The notes under the pieces: generated by a model
The model's database searches: none
Seen by the model: the letters and a program-made list of their open reading frames with translations, nothing else
Told to the model about the DNA's origin: nothing
Shown: positions 5,413 to 12,500 of the stretch, in pieces
Position numbering within the stretch: position 1 is the first letter of the stretch
Layout of the letters: each line of letters begins with the position of its first letter
Program-made: the position numbers and the translations under genes
IMG/VR virus record: IMGVR_UViG_3300048536_000802
Coordinates: 1-26,890 of that record
From: a virus
Reading direction: 5' to 3' (one strand)
Length of the DNA stretch: 26,890 bases

Positions 5413-8074
5413 AAACACTTTTTAAAGATCTTCTGTTTGACTCCTGTTTCATAAACTTTTGTTTAAAGGTTGGAAATATTCCTTTTTTATCTCTGTATGC
5501 TGCGCCTAAAATCTGATTCAACGGAGCAAACCCGCCAGTAACTTTTAATAGATCACCTTGATAATCATAAACTCCACCTTCAACTGATGTTGATACTGTG
5601 TTTTCTATACCTACCTCAATAACTTTGTCATAATGAGGTTTTAATCTATTTACTACACTATCCCAATCACTCTCTGGTGTATTGTCCATATAAAAGCTTA
5701 AGTCATCAATTGCAGTCTCGAGCTTATCACGCAGACTATTAATATTTGCTAAGTCAGTTTCTGAGTTCATATAGGAAGATGGAACACTGTCTAGCAAGTC
5801 TATACCTAAATCAACAAATATTTCTTTAAACGGAGACAAAATTCTCCTTACTTTGGCAGCAGCTTTATTGGCGCTAGTCAAATTAATAGACCGAAGTTTT
5901 TTTACATCTTCCGGTTGCATCAAACTTGTAAAGTCTTTACTTTTAATATTATTACCTGACTTATCTTCTCCATATAACGCAAAGTCATATAGCATTTTTA
6001 TAGCTTCATCACTAATATTAATACCTTCTGAATCTAGCTGTTTCTTAATTTGCTTTTCTACACCGTCACCAAGAAATTCATCTTCAGTAATATCTAATTG
6101 ACTTGCTACTTCTTTAATTCTATTTGCATAATGTGATACCTGTACATTTGTAAGCTTGTTAAGATCTACTGTCCTGTTTGAAGCCAGCGTATATCCTAAA
6201 GACTCCACACCTTGTTTTATTAAATTAATAAGTTTGTCAAGTCTTTGACTGTTATTTGAAGAATAAACTGCTTCTCTTCCGTCGACAAAATCTATTATAC
6301 TGTGTAATACTATAAAGTTTTCCCCGTATTCTAGTTGATTTGGGTGGTCTTTATGCATAATTTCAAAGTTTATAAACGATCTAGCTTCACCGTCTGGGTG
6401 AAATATATCTAATATCTCTTGCTGGCCAAATTCTCCTGCTGAAGATAACCATTGGTCTACACCTTTTTTAATGGCGTTACCACCTGTAACAAATGGAACT
6501 TCTGCTGGATGATTTGTAAACTTCTCTACTAAGTCGTTATGTGTCATATCTTCTTTGTTGCGAGCGAACATAAGTGTGCCGTCTTGCTCAACTGTAAAGA
6601 ATAAGTTTTGGCCATCGACTTTTTCTATAATCTTTTGTGAAGTGCTATATTCTTTTATTCTGTCTATAATTTGTCTTGGCGTCATATCTAATGCTTCATA
6701 AGGATGCATCATATGACCTGCTAAGCCACCCTCACTAATTAGTTTTTTTTTAAACAAATGCGAATATATTTCTTTTAACACTTTTCCTTGAGGAGCATAA
6801 GAAGAATTTTCAGCAGGTAGAGATGTATTTTGCAAACTAGCCAGGTGAGCCTCAGCACAGTGCAAAATATCTACAAAATCACCTGAAAATGGTACAAGTT
6901 CTACTTTGTCTTTCATTATTTCATTTTCCAAGTATGCTTTTTCAGAGTCTAATGCTGCGCTAATGTCTGCTAATGTTGTTATACGTTTAATATGTGCTTT
7001 TTGTCCTTCAGGTTTTTCTAAAACTGCATCGTAAAATTTTCTTACTACTTTAAAATCATCATTATTAAATCTACGCTTGGTATTTGGCGTCTTCATAACT
7101 CTTCTTATAGCAGCAAAATCTTCAGCTGGCATTTCACCTCGAATAAATCTATATTCTTCTTCAAACTTTTTGTCTAACTCTTCTTGAGAAATAACATTGT
7201 CTGGCATGCCAATTGCTGATCTTGGATCAGCTGTAAATGCTTCTTTGTAAACAAAATTAATTCTACCATTTTTTACAGACTGTATTCCTATTTGCTCGGC
7301 ACTTTTACACTTAACAAATTTATATCCAGTCCATATAAGCAAAAAGTTATTATCATGTTCAGTAAAGATTTCATTCTGCAAATTTTTAATACAATTTATA
7401 ACTTTATTAACTTTTTCAATATCACTTAATTTTTGTATTTTATTTATAAAAGTCAACTTTGTTGCATCTATTGTTGATGACCCACTACCAATACTTAGTA
7501 AACGAAATAAACTATTATCTCCGTCGTACAATATTGCTTTGATTACACCTGTTTCAGCGGATTCACCAGTTTTTGCAGCACCTCTTGCTCTTCTTACTTG
7601 ATCTTCTACACTCTTAATTGATACATGTTTTTTTCCCCAGACTGCATCAGGCTCTACACCTGTATTCCAGTTTTCTGTATTAAACGCTAAATGAAAACTT
7701 AATTCGCCTTTACCTATTTTATCTTTTGTGTATTTTGCTAGATCTTTAAAATGTGTATTTAAATGAGTTAGTATATCATCGTCAGTAAATTCTGTAAAGT
7801 CTACTCTGTAGATGTTATTTGCGTCCTTTTCATTTTCAAGATAGTGTGCAACTATCTTTGCATCGCTAACGTTGGCATAATTTGGTTTTATTTCTAGAAG
7901 AGTTTTAAGTAATTGAGGCATATCAGTTTTTTTATAAGCAGCCTTGATGCCCTCACCTTCTTGATCAAACTCTACGTCCCAGAGCTCGTCTTCAAAAGAG
8001 TTGCTTTTTCTTAATATACTTACGACTTCTTCGTTAAGTAATTCTTTATATTCATTTTTAAGACTATATTTCAT
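5396..8074 (-). CDS. Large probable internal head protein with ligase/nucleotidyltransferase-like core (DUF6267-like)
   Basis: An 892-residue protein starting MKYSLKNEYKELLNEEVV, with a Leu-Asn-Glu site like the other packaged proteins. Around residue 483 is EKVDGQN, a match to motif I (KxDG, the lysine that takes the nucleotide) of DNA/RNA ligases and capping enzymes. It is followed near 503 by LMFARNKED and near 570 by NFEIMHKDHPNQLEYG and FIVLHSI, a good fit to ligase motif III and the strand after it. Motifs IV and V were not located, so activity is uncertain. Just before this core is GGLAGHMMHPYEAL, which I associate with marine-phage DUF6267 proteins (from memory). The N-terminal third contains a GELSFHLAF and HVSIKS region that may be a nuclease-like fold. 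The ATG overlaps the nuclease gene stop by 4 nt, so the two are coupled. Confidence 0.85.
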   Translation of the reverse strand: MKYSLKNEYKELLNEEVVSILRKSNSFEDELWDVEFDQEGEGIKAAYKKTDMPQLLKTLLEIKPNYANVSDAKIVAHYLENEKDANNIYRVDFTEFTDDDILTHLNTHFKDLAKYTKDKIGKGELSFHLAFNTENWNTGVEPDAVWGKKHVSIKSVEDQVRRARGAAKTGESAETGVIKAILYDGDNSLFRLLSIGSGSSTIDATKLTFINKIQKLSDIEKVNKVINCIKNLQNEIFTEHDNNFLLIWTGYKFVKCKSAEQIGIQSVKNGRINFVYKEAFTADPRSAIGMPDNVISQEELDKKFEEEYRFIRGEMPAEDFAAIRRVMKTPNTKRRFNNDDFKVVRKFYDAVLEKPEGQKAHIKRITTLADISAALDSEKAYLENEIMKDKVELVPFSGDFVDILHCAEAHLASLQNTSLPAENSSYAPQGKVLKEIYSHLFKKKLISEGGLAGHMMHPYEALDMTPRQIIDRIKEYSTSQKIIEKVDGQNLFFTVEQDGTLMFARNKEDMTHNDLVEKFTNHPAEVPFVTGGNAIKKGVDQWLSSAGEFGQQEILDIFHPDGEARSFINFEIMHKDHPNQLEYGENFIVLHSIIDFVDGREAVYSSNNSQRLDKLINLIKQGVESLGYTLASNRTVDLNKLTNVQVSHYANRIKEVASQLDITEDEFLGDGVEKQIKKQLDSEGINISDEAIKMLYDFALYGEDKSGNNIKSKDFTSLMQPEDVKKLRSINLTSANKAAAKVRRILSPFKEIFVDLGIDLLDSVPSSYMNSETDLANINSLRDKLETAIDDLSFYMDNTPESDWDSVVNRLKPHYDKVIEVGIENTVSTSVEGGVYDYQGDLLKVTGGFAPLNQILGAAYRDKKGIFPTFKQKFMKQESNRRSLKSVFNLVY

Positions 8075-8436
8075 CGTTTACCACCCCAGTATTCTTTGGC
8101 GAGACCTTCGTTTATTAATTGTTTATTATAACTATTTTCAAACTCAGGTTTATCTTTTTCTAATTCCCAAATTGTTCCAAGCCACCTGCCAAACTTTCCA
8201 CGCTTAGCTGTATGTAATAACACCTTCTTACCAAGAATTCTCTCGCGCAACCAATCACGCGTTGCTAAACCTTTTTCTTTCTCGTCTAAGTCTTTAGTAC
8301 GAACTTCAGGAGTATCAATACCCACAAGTCTCACTTTTATTTTCACAGATGTTTTAAAACCGAGGTCAACTACGGCAGTCACTGTGTCTCCATCATAGAC
8401 TTTTACAATCTCAGCAATGTAATAATACGGTTTCAT
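8071..8436 (-). CDS. Staphylococcal-nuclease-like thermonuclease (SNase domain)
   Basis: A 121-residue single-domain nuclease predicted to cut DNA and/or RNA with calcium. The diagnostic blocks are present in order: VKVYDGDTVTAV (metal-binding Asp), KVRLVGIDTPEVR (the Arg and the DTPE motif with the catalytic Glu), EKEKGLATRDWL, and KFGRWLGTIW (the second catalytic Arg), followed by LINEGLAKEYWGG at the C-terminus. It has no signal peptide and no obvious packaging tag apart from an IAE at residues 7-9 that is part of the first strand. AAAAAAGG seven bases upstream is the ribosome binding site. It is the first gene of a two-gene - strand operon with the ligase-like protein. A nuclease plus a ligase-like protein suggests host-DNA attack or DNA handling on entry; that is inference. 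Confidence 0.92.
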   Translation of the reverse strand: MKPYYYIAEIVKVYDGDTVTAVVDLGFKTSVKIKVRLVGIDTPEVRTKDLDEKEKGLATRDWLRERILGKKVLLHTAKRGKFGRWLGTIWELEKDKPEFENSYNKQLINEGLAKEYWGGKR

Positions 8437-8505
8437 GTTTTACCTTTTTTGTAATTAATTAAATATATATTAAATATACGAATAAAGTCAATCAAGGTGT
8501 CAAAT
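8437..8505. promoter_or_regulatory. Divergent intergenic region between nuclease operon and 159-aa gene
   Basis: These 69 bases separate the - strand nuclease operon from the + strand gene at 8506 and must hold both start regions. The DNA is nearly all A and T and contains a direct repeat, TTAAATATA twice around 8459-8480. On the - strand a TTGACT followed about 16 bp later by TATATA reads as a possible sigma-70-type promoter. On the + strand CAAGG at 8493-8497 serves as ribosome binding site. No convincing T4-type late box (TATAAATA) was found. Confidence 0.4.
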
Positions 8506-8985
8506 ATGAATAAATTTCTACTAGAACAATACATAAAACAAAACATATTTTTGTTAAAAGAAGTTTCTTTAAAGAAGAGAATAGAAAGCTTAAATCAAGA
8601 GTCAACTTTTGGAGAGCTAAAAAGCATATTAAATTCTATAATTAAATCAGCAAAAACCAAGAAAGGTCTCGAAGTAGGTAAATCAGTACTTGGGTTTGTG
8701 CCGGTTGTAGGCGACATCACAGGTGCAGCAGAATTTCTATTAACTTTAAAAAATGTAGCTGACAAGGATCGACCCAATAATTTTCTGGCTAGATTTGATC
8801 TAGATGACGAAGTCGCCAAAATTGTTGACAATGCTTTAGAAGATGACTTTATCAAAGAATTGGCCAAAAAAATCGAAAATATTTCTGATTCAAAAAAGCT
8901 TGATGATTTTAGTATGACAGATCAGCTAAACGGATACTTGGCAAAAAATTTTAGTAATAGAACTATAACAGGTTTTTCAGAGTAG
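8506..8985 (+). CDS. Tagged probable head protein of unknown function (159 aa)
   Basis: I place the start at ATG 8506 rather than the in-frame GTG at 8497, because the GTG overlaps the AAGG ribosome binding site and ATG 8506 puts the tag at the very N-terminus. That N-terminus, MNKFLLEQYIKQNIFLLKEV, has Leu-Leu-Glu and Leu-Lys-Glu sites like the neighbouring - strand genes. A central hydrophobic stretch, GKSVLGFVPVVGDITGAAEF, is followed by LLTL and then acidic helices (DLDDEVAKIVDNALEDDFI). The hydrophobic Gly/Val/Pro segment could be membrane-active, but a single segment of this kind is not proof. No family is recognised. It points toward the - strand operon, with 14 bp between the two 3' ends. 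Confidence 0.8.
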   Translation: MNKFLLEQYIKQNIFLLKEVSLKKRIESLNQESTFGELKSILNSIIKSAKTKKGLEVGKSVLGFVPVVGDITGAAEFLLTLKNVADKDRPNNFLARFDLDDEVAKIVDNALEDDFIKELAKKIENISDSKKLDDFSMTDQLNGYLAKNFSNRTITGFSE

Positions 8986-8999
8986 AAAATAAAATTATA

Positions 9000-9644
9000 T
9001 CACCACCAAGTATATTTCTTTTTTCCACCTGTTAAATGCGGGTATCTACCAGTTCTACATGCCCAATAACTAGCAGTTGTTTTATCTTTAGTTAAGTGAC
9101 AACGATGACGAGCTGCAAATGATTTGCGTCGTTTTGGATCGCTTATACCAACTGACATTCCTTTTGCGCCCCATTGGACCTTTTTAATGTTTCCTGTCTT
9201 GGGGTTTTTTACATATACATAAAACTTCTTAGAACCACCTCTTCTAGGTTTATTAAGTTCTACTTTTTTTCCTTTGTAAAGATTACCACTCTTTTTCTTT
9301 TTTGTTGACTTCTTTTTTTTGCGTTTTTTCTTCTCTTCTAAAATTTCTAAAGGAATACTTGGTTTAAGCGATTCGTCTCCTTCTAAAATAGGATAGTCTA
9401 GTGGTACGATCTCACCATTATAAAAATCCCACTCACCAATAGAAGTTTCGTTTATGTAATAACTCTCAGCGGGATTTAAATCATAAAGACCTAGTTCACT
9501 TAAATCCCTTACTTCTCTAAATAAACTGAAGTATTTGGATGATCCTGGGCGATAAATGTTATTCTCTATTCCAATATGCTCTATTAAGTGAAACTGCAAG
9601 CCTTCAGAAAGTATTTTCTTATGTTCTGTTAATAGCTTATTCAT
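9000..9644 (-). CDS. Basic virion-type protein with conserved C-terminal Arg/His/Cys domain (214 aa)
   Basis: The N-terminus MNKLLTEHKKILSEGLQF has LTE and LSE sites of the packaging-tag type. Residues about 20-105 are an acidic globular region. Residues about 106-135 are a poly-Lys linker (EEKKKRKKKKSTKKKK). The C-terminal 80 residues hold a compact conserved-looking block: KKFYVYVKNPKTGNIKKVQWG, then FAARHRCHLTKD and ASYWACRTGRYPHLTGG. The pattern ARH.C...KD...YW.CR recurs in marine phage structural proteins as I recall. It may bind DNA or a metal through its His and Cys residues. The gene is last in the seven-gene - strand operon and overlaps its upstream neighbour by 4 nt. Confidence 0.85.
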   Translation of the reverse strand: MNKLLTEHKKILSEGLQFHLIEHIGIENNIYRPGSSKYFSLFREVRDLSELGLYDLNPAESYYINETSIGEWDFYNGEIVPLDYPILEGDESLKPSIPLEILEEKKKRKKKKSTKKKKSGNLYKGKKVELNKPRRGGSKKFYVYVKNPKTGNIKKVQWGAKGMSVGISDPKRRKSFAARHRCHLTKDKTTASYWACRTGRYPHLTGGKKKYTWW

Positions 9645-10009
9645 TTTTTCTTTTTAGCCTTCGACTTTTTAACAACTGCCCAAGGCTTTGAAGGTGTTGC
9701 AGAATTAACTCTTGCATGTGCCCATTGATGTTGTGACATACCTTTGCGACTGCCACTAGTTGCCCAAGCTGCTAATCCTTTTCTATACTCTGCATAAACT
9801 GATCCTCTTGTCAATCCTCTTTTGTCTGCCTTTTTATTTAGTGTCTCTTTTGTTGCTGCAGATAATCCACCTGATGAGGATTTTTTCTTTCCTTTTTTAG
9901 CAGACCTTTTCTTAGCTGCACTTTTCTTTTTGCCTTTTTTTCTGCCTCTTTTTGCCTCGTCTAATAACGATTCTCTAATAAATTCTTCTAATAATATTAA
10001 GTCGTTCAT
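9641..10009 (-). CDS. Small basic tagged protein, likely internal head protein (122 aa)
   Basis: The N-terminus MNDLILLEEFIRESLLDEAK carries three Leu/Ile-X-Glu sites (LLE, IRE, LDE), the strongest tag in the window. A Lys/Arg/Ala/Ser-rich, histone-like segment follows (about 21-47). The C-terminal domain (about 48-115) reads LSAATKETLNKKADKRGL, VYAEYRKGLAAWATSGSRKG and SQHQWAHARVNSATPSK; the RKGLAAW...QWA.ARVNS pattern is one I have seen in small marine phage proteins of unknown function. A tag plus a basic DNA-binding-like body fits a protein packed with the genome, analogous to T4 internal proteins IPI-IPIII. Start is ATG; the end overlaps the next gene by 4 nt. Confidence 0.88.
   Translation of the reverse strand: MNDLILLEEFIRESLLDEAKRGRKKGKKKSAAKKRSAKKGKKKSSSGGLSAATKETLNKKADKRGLTRGSVYAEYRKGLAAWATSGSRKGMSQHQWAHARVNSATPSKPWAVVKKSKAKKKK
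9961..10009 (-). repeat. Duplicated packaging-tag coding segment, copy 1
   Basis: The first 16-17 codons of the 122-residue gene match the same part of the upstream 88-residue gene (10237-10285) at 38 of 49 bases by hand alignment, while the remainder of the genes is unrelated apart from Lys richness. This suggests the tag was copied or swapped as a module. Confidence 0.6.
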
Positions 10010-10018
10010 TTATATATC

Positions 10019-10285
10019 CTATTTCTTACTATCATGTCTTGGAACGTTTTTGTAGCTCTTTTTCTTTCTTTCAGACTTTTCCATGTTGTCTCTCATTTTA
10101 TATGCTTTTTGTCTGTCAGAAGCTTTACTGCTTTTTGCTAAATCAGTTGCTCTGTCTAATTTTTTCTTTCTTTTACCCTTCGCTTTGTATTGCTTAGGAT
10201 ATTTTTTAGACTTTTTCTTTTTACGTTTAACTTCATCTAGTAAAGTTTGTCGTATAAACTCTTCTAACAATAATATGTCATTCAT
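10019..10285 (-). CDS. Small very basic tagged protein, likely internal head protein (88 aa)
   Basis: The N-terminus MNDILLLEEFIRQTLLDEVK is nearly the same as that of the next gene downstream (16 of 21 residues identical), while the rest differs. After the tag the chain is almost entirely Lys, Arg, Ser, Asp and Tyr, with segments KKKKSKKYPKQYKAKGKRKK and SERKKKSYKN, consistent with a disordered DNA-condensing protein. No catalytic motif. It starts immediately after the stop of the 568-residue gene, so the two are coupled. Long open frames on the opposite strand here are by-products of its Lys-rich codons. Confidence 0.85.
   Translation of the reverse strand: MNDILLLEEFIRQTLLDEVKRKKKKSKKYPKQYKAKGKRKKKLDRATDLAKSSKASDRQKAYKMRDNMEKSERKKKSYKNVPRHDSKK
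10237..10285 (-). repeat. Duplicated packaging-tag coding segment, copy 2
   Basis: Counterpart of 9961-10009, encoding the same run of residues with conservative changes (Leu/Ile, Glu/Gln, Ser/Thr, Ala/Val). Mismatches are spread over third and first codon positions, which indicates an old duplication under protein-level selection rather than a recent copy. Confidence 0.6.
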
Positions 10286-11992
10286 TTAAGCTACACTTTC
10301 ACTTTTTAGTATTTGGCACATGTTATTAACTAAAATTGCAAAGTTTAAAAATCTATTTGCAGCATTTCTAATTTGACGAACATTATTAGGATTGTCATAA
10401 TTAGCAAAATACTCTTCAATATTGTTAAGGACTAAGCGAAACTCAGAAGCTACACCCACATTTTTGTTTTCTAATAGATCTTTATCTAAATACTTTTTTA
10501 TAAATTCTAGCAAATACTCAGCTTTTGAAGTAACCTTTTTAATTTTTTCTATATTTGACAAGATTAACTTGATTTGTTCTTCTATAGACTTAGATACAAA
10601 TTCTTTTTTAAACCCAATATCACAAACATACTTGTTCTGCTTTTCAGTTGAGGCTGATATGTCAAGATTAAATACATCGTTCTGTATGTGAAAAAGTTTA
10701 CAATCTAAAAAATGCATGTTGCTTGTTAACTCTTTTTGTGCTTCTACAAATACAAGAAAAGAATCATCTAAGTCTATATCGTCAAAAAACTCAGAGCTAA
10801 ATATGTGACTGAGCTTATTATTGTTTTCAATAACATCAACAACATCTTCTATTTTTATACTTTGCCCTTTTTCAAAAATATTATTGTAAGTACCGATTAG
10901 TGTTATATTTTCTGATTTAGATGAATTTAAATAGACAGCTTGAGTAGGCTCATTATCATGTAGAGTGGAAGAACCTTTGTCGTTTATAAAGTCTACATCA
11001 ATAGAGTTTAATAACATCGTAAAAACAGGACCTTGTTGTACTGTAGAGTCTTGCGTTGCTTTAAAATCATTGAATGTTTGATTATCATATTCAAATGTAT
11101 CACTAGTCATGTCTGAAAGTATCCAGCATGCAAAATATAAAGTATGAAATTCAGAAAGAGCTTTTTTCTCTCTTACCTTGAAAAATCTATTTCTTACTGA
11201 TAGTGCTAATTCTTCTGTTAATCGGGATATGTAATCAACAATTTTTCTAACAACTTCAGCTGGAAAGAGGTTATTATTAAGTCTTGTAAATAAACATAAG
11301 TCTTTTACTAACTCATTTAATATTTTTCCAAAAGTTCCAGAATTGTCAAACGAAATAGAACTGTTATAAGAAAACATATTTTTGTTTCGTTTGATTATTC
11401 TATCGATTTTTTTATTTATTTCACTTTTTTTATAATCTAATTCTGGCTTTGTAATGTCGTTATCTATACTCGATGCATTATCTTTTTCTAGTTTCTTAGC
11501 AGACAAAAACATAATATGTGTATGCACTATTGTTCTTAAGTCTTTTTCAAAATTACCTGAGTAGTTATTACTTCCATTACTTTCTATTTCTATAGACTTC
11601 ACACGATCAGACTTTTTAAACATATGAAAATAAGGTCTATCAATCGCAAAATTTGTCCCGTCTATACTCCCTTGTTCAATAATATCTTTTAAATTTGATA
11701 TATTAAGTGGGTAAGCGTAATTTCCATGTGGTGTGTTATATAATACTTTAGGGCTTATTTCAAGTCTAGGAATTTTTTCGTCATATTTATCGACAAAAGA
11801 TATAAAACAGTTATCTCCGACATTTTCTAAAACTTTTAAGAGGACTTCTTTGCTGTCTATGTTTGTCATGTTTACGTTATAAGATGCTGCTTGCTGGTGT
11901 TGAGTCTGGCCAGAAATATCAGAGGCAGGATTAATGATTGATGACGTTGCTTCTTTTAAGAATTCTTTTATGTACTTTTCTAATAAAATCAT
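10286..11992 (-). CDS. Large tagged probable internal head protein, unknown function (568 aa)
   Basis: The protein starts MILLEKYIKEFLKEATSS, with LLE, IKE and LKE sites. After a short linker, residues about 60-135 form a domain with ISFVDKYDEKIPRLEISPK, VLYNTPHGNYAYPLN and, later, RPYFHMFKK. The NTPxGxYxYPL ... RPY pattern is one I recall from the N-termini of several large marine-phage proteins of unknown function, and may be an enzymatic (possibly ADP-ribosyltransferase-like) module; I cannot show this. The rest is helical and charged, including a block with RNRFFKVREKKALSEFHTLY and a C-terminal helical bundle (VRQIRNAANRFLNFAILVNN). There is no signal peptide. The ATG overlaps the upstream stop by one base (TAATG), so it is coupled to the 72-residue gene. 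Confidence 0.85.
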   Translation of the reverse strand: MILLEKYIKEFLKEATSSIINPASDISGQTQHQQAASYNVNMTNIDSKEVLLKVLENVGDNCFISFVDKYDEKIPRLEISPKVLYNTPHGNYAYPLNISNLKDIIEQGSIDGTNFAIDRPYFHMFKKSDRVKSIEIESNGSNNYSGNFEKDLRTIVHTHIMFLSAKKLEKDNASSIDNDITKPELDYKKSEINKKIDRIIKRNKNMFSYNSSISFDNSGTFGKILNELVKDLCLFTRLNNNLFPAEVVRKIVDYISRLTEELALSVRNRFFKVREKKALSEFHTLYFACWILSDMTSDTFEYDNQTFNDFKATQDSTVQQGPVFTMLLNSIDVDFINDKGSSTLHDNEPTQAVYLNSSKSENITLIGTYNNIFEKGQSIKIEDVVDVIENNNKLSHIFSSEFFDDIDLDDSFLVFVEAQKELTSNMHFLDCKLFHIQNDVFNLDISASTEKQNKYVCDIGFKKEFVSKSIEEQIKLILSNIEKIKKVTSKAEYLLEFIKKYLDKDLLENKNVGVASEFRLVLNNIEEYFANYDNPNNVRQIRNAANRFLNFAILVNNMCQILKSESVA

Positions 11993-12210
11993 TATTTGAT
12001 CTCACTCAAATGTTTAGTCATGACTTGCTTTGTCTTTCCTTTGCCACTTTTAAGTTTTATTATAGACATAGGTCCAGGTCCATCTGCCTGAATGACTTTT
12101 ACAGTTTTACCTTTATATAAAGCTTTCTTTGCTTTTTTAAGCCACTTTGGCGGTTTATTGCCTTCAATTATTATTATTTCATAGATTAGTTGTCTAAGTA
12201 AACTATTCAT
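11992..12210 (-). CDS. Small basic tagged protein (72 aa)
   Basis: The N-terminus MNSLLRQLIYEIIIIEGNK has IYE and IIE sites of the tag type. The remaining 50 residues are basic: PPKWLKKAKKALYKGKTVKV, then a small beta region SIIKLKSGKGKTKQVMTKHL. The body resembles a short SH3-like or KOW-like fold, which would suit nucleic-acid binding, but this is a guess from pattern only. It overlaps the cupin gene by 4 nt (ATGA) and the 568-residue gene by one. Confidence 0.75.
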   Translation of the reverse strand: MNSLLRQLIYEIIIIEGNKPPKWLKKAKKALYKGKTVKVIQADGPGPMSIIKLKSGKGKTKQVMTKHLSEIK

Positions 12211-12491
12211 TTGTATTTTCTCACGTTGATTATTAGATTTGTACCGTTTTTATTAATTATTCGATGCCATGTTTCTTTAGGTATTTTAAAAATAGATTCT
12301 TTCTGCATTAACTGGGGCAGCTCATTTTCTATTTGTAGATACCAACCATCACCCTTGATAATAAATATATCGCGATCTTCTTTGTCCATATGCCAATTTA
12401 ATTCTTCATCTAGCAGTGTAGACATAAAGTCACGTTGAATAAGTGTATATGTTTCTGTTTCTTCGATTATCTTTTCTTTAAACGGTAGCAT
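12207..12491 (-). CDS. Small cupin-fold protein (94 aa)
   Basis: A single-domain beta-barrel of the cupin type. The first cupin motif is visible as NWHMDKEDRDIFIIKGDGW (about residues 33-51) and the second as FKIPKETWHRIINKNG (about 68-83), with His residues in the places used for metal binding, although the usual second His and Glu of motif 1 are not clear. The family ranges from isomerases and oxygenases to simple ligand binders, so no reaction can be given. The start (MLPFKEKIIEETE) has one IIE site but is a weaker tag than its neighbours. It lies between the ADP-ribosyltransferase-like gene (9-bp gap) and a small basic gene (4-nt overlap). Confidence 0.75.
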   Translation of the reverse strand: MLPFKEKIIEETETYTLIQRDFMSTLLDEELNWHMDKEDRDIFIIKGDGWYLQIENELPQLMQKESIFKIPKETWHRIINKNGTNLIINVRKYK

Positions 12492-12500
12492 GGTCTTTCC

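Noticed and set aside
8497-8505. GTG start at 8497 for the 159-residue protein.
   Set aside because: The GTG overlaps the CAAGG ribosome binding site that serves ATG 8506, and the downstream ATG puts the packaging tag at the exact N-terminus as in neighbours.
9822-10289. Open frames on the + strand across the basic-protein genes (77 and 68 residues, Phe/Leu-rich).
   Set aside because: They mirror the Lys/Arg-rich - strand genes: AAA/AAG codons read backward as Phe and Leu. No ribosome binding site supports them, and the - strand frames have tags and overlaps.
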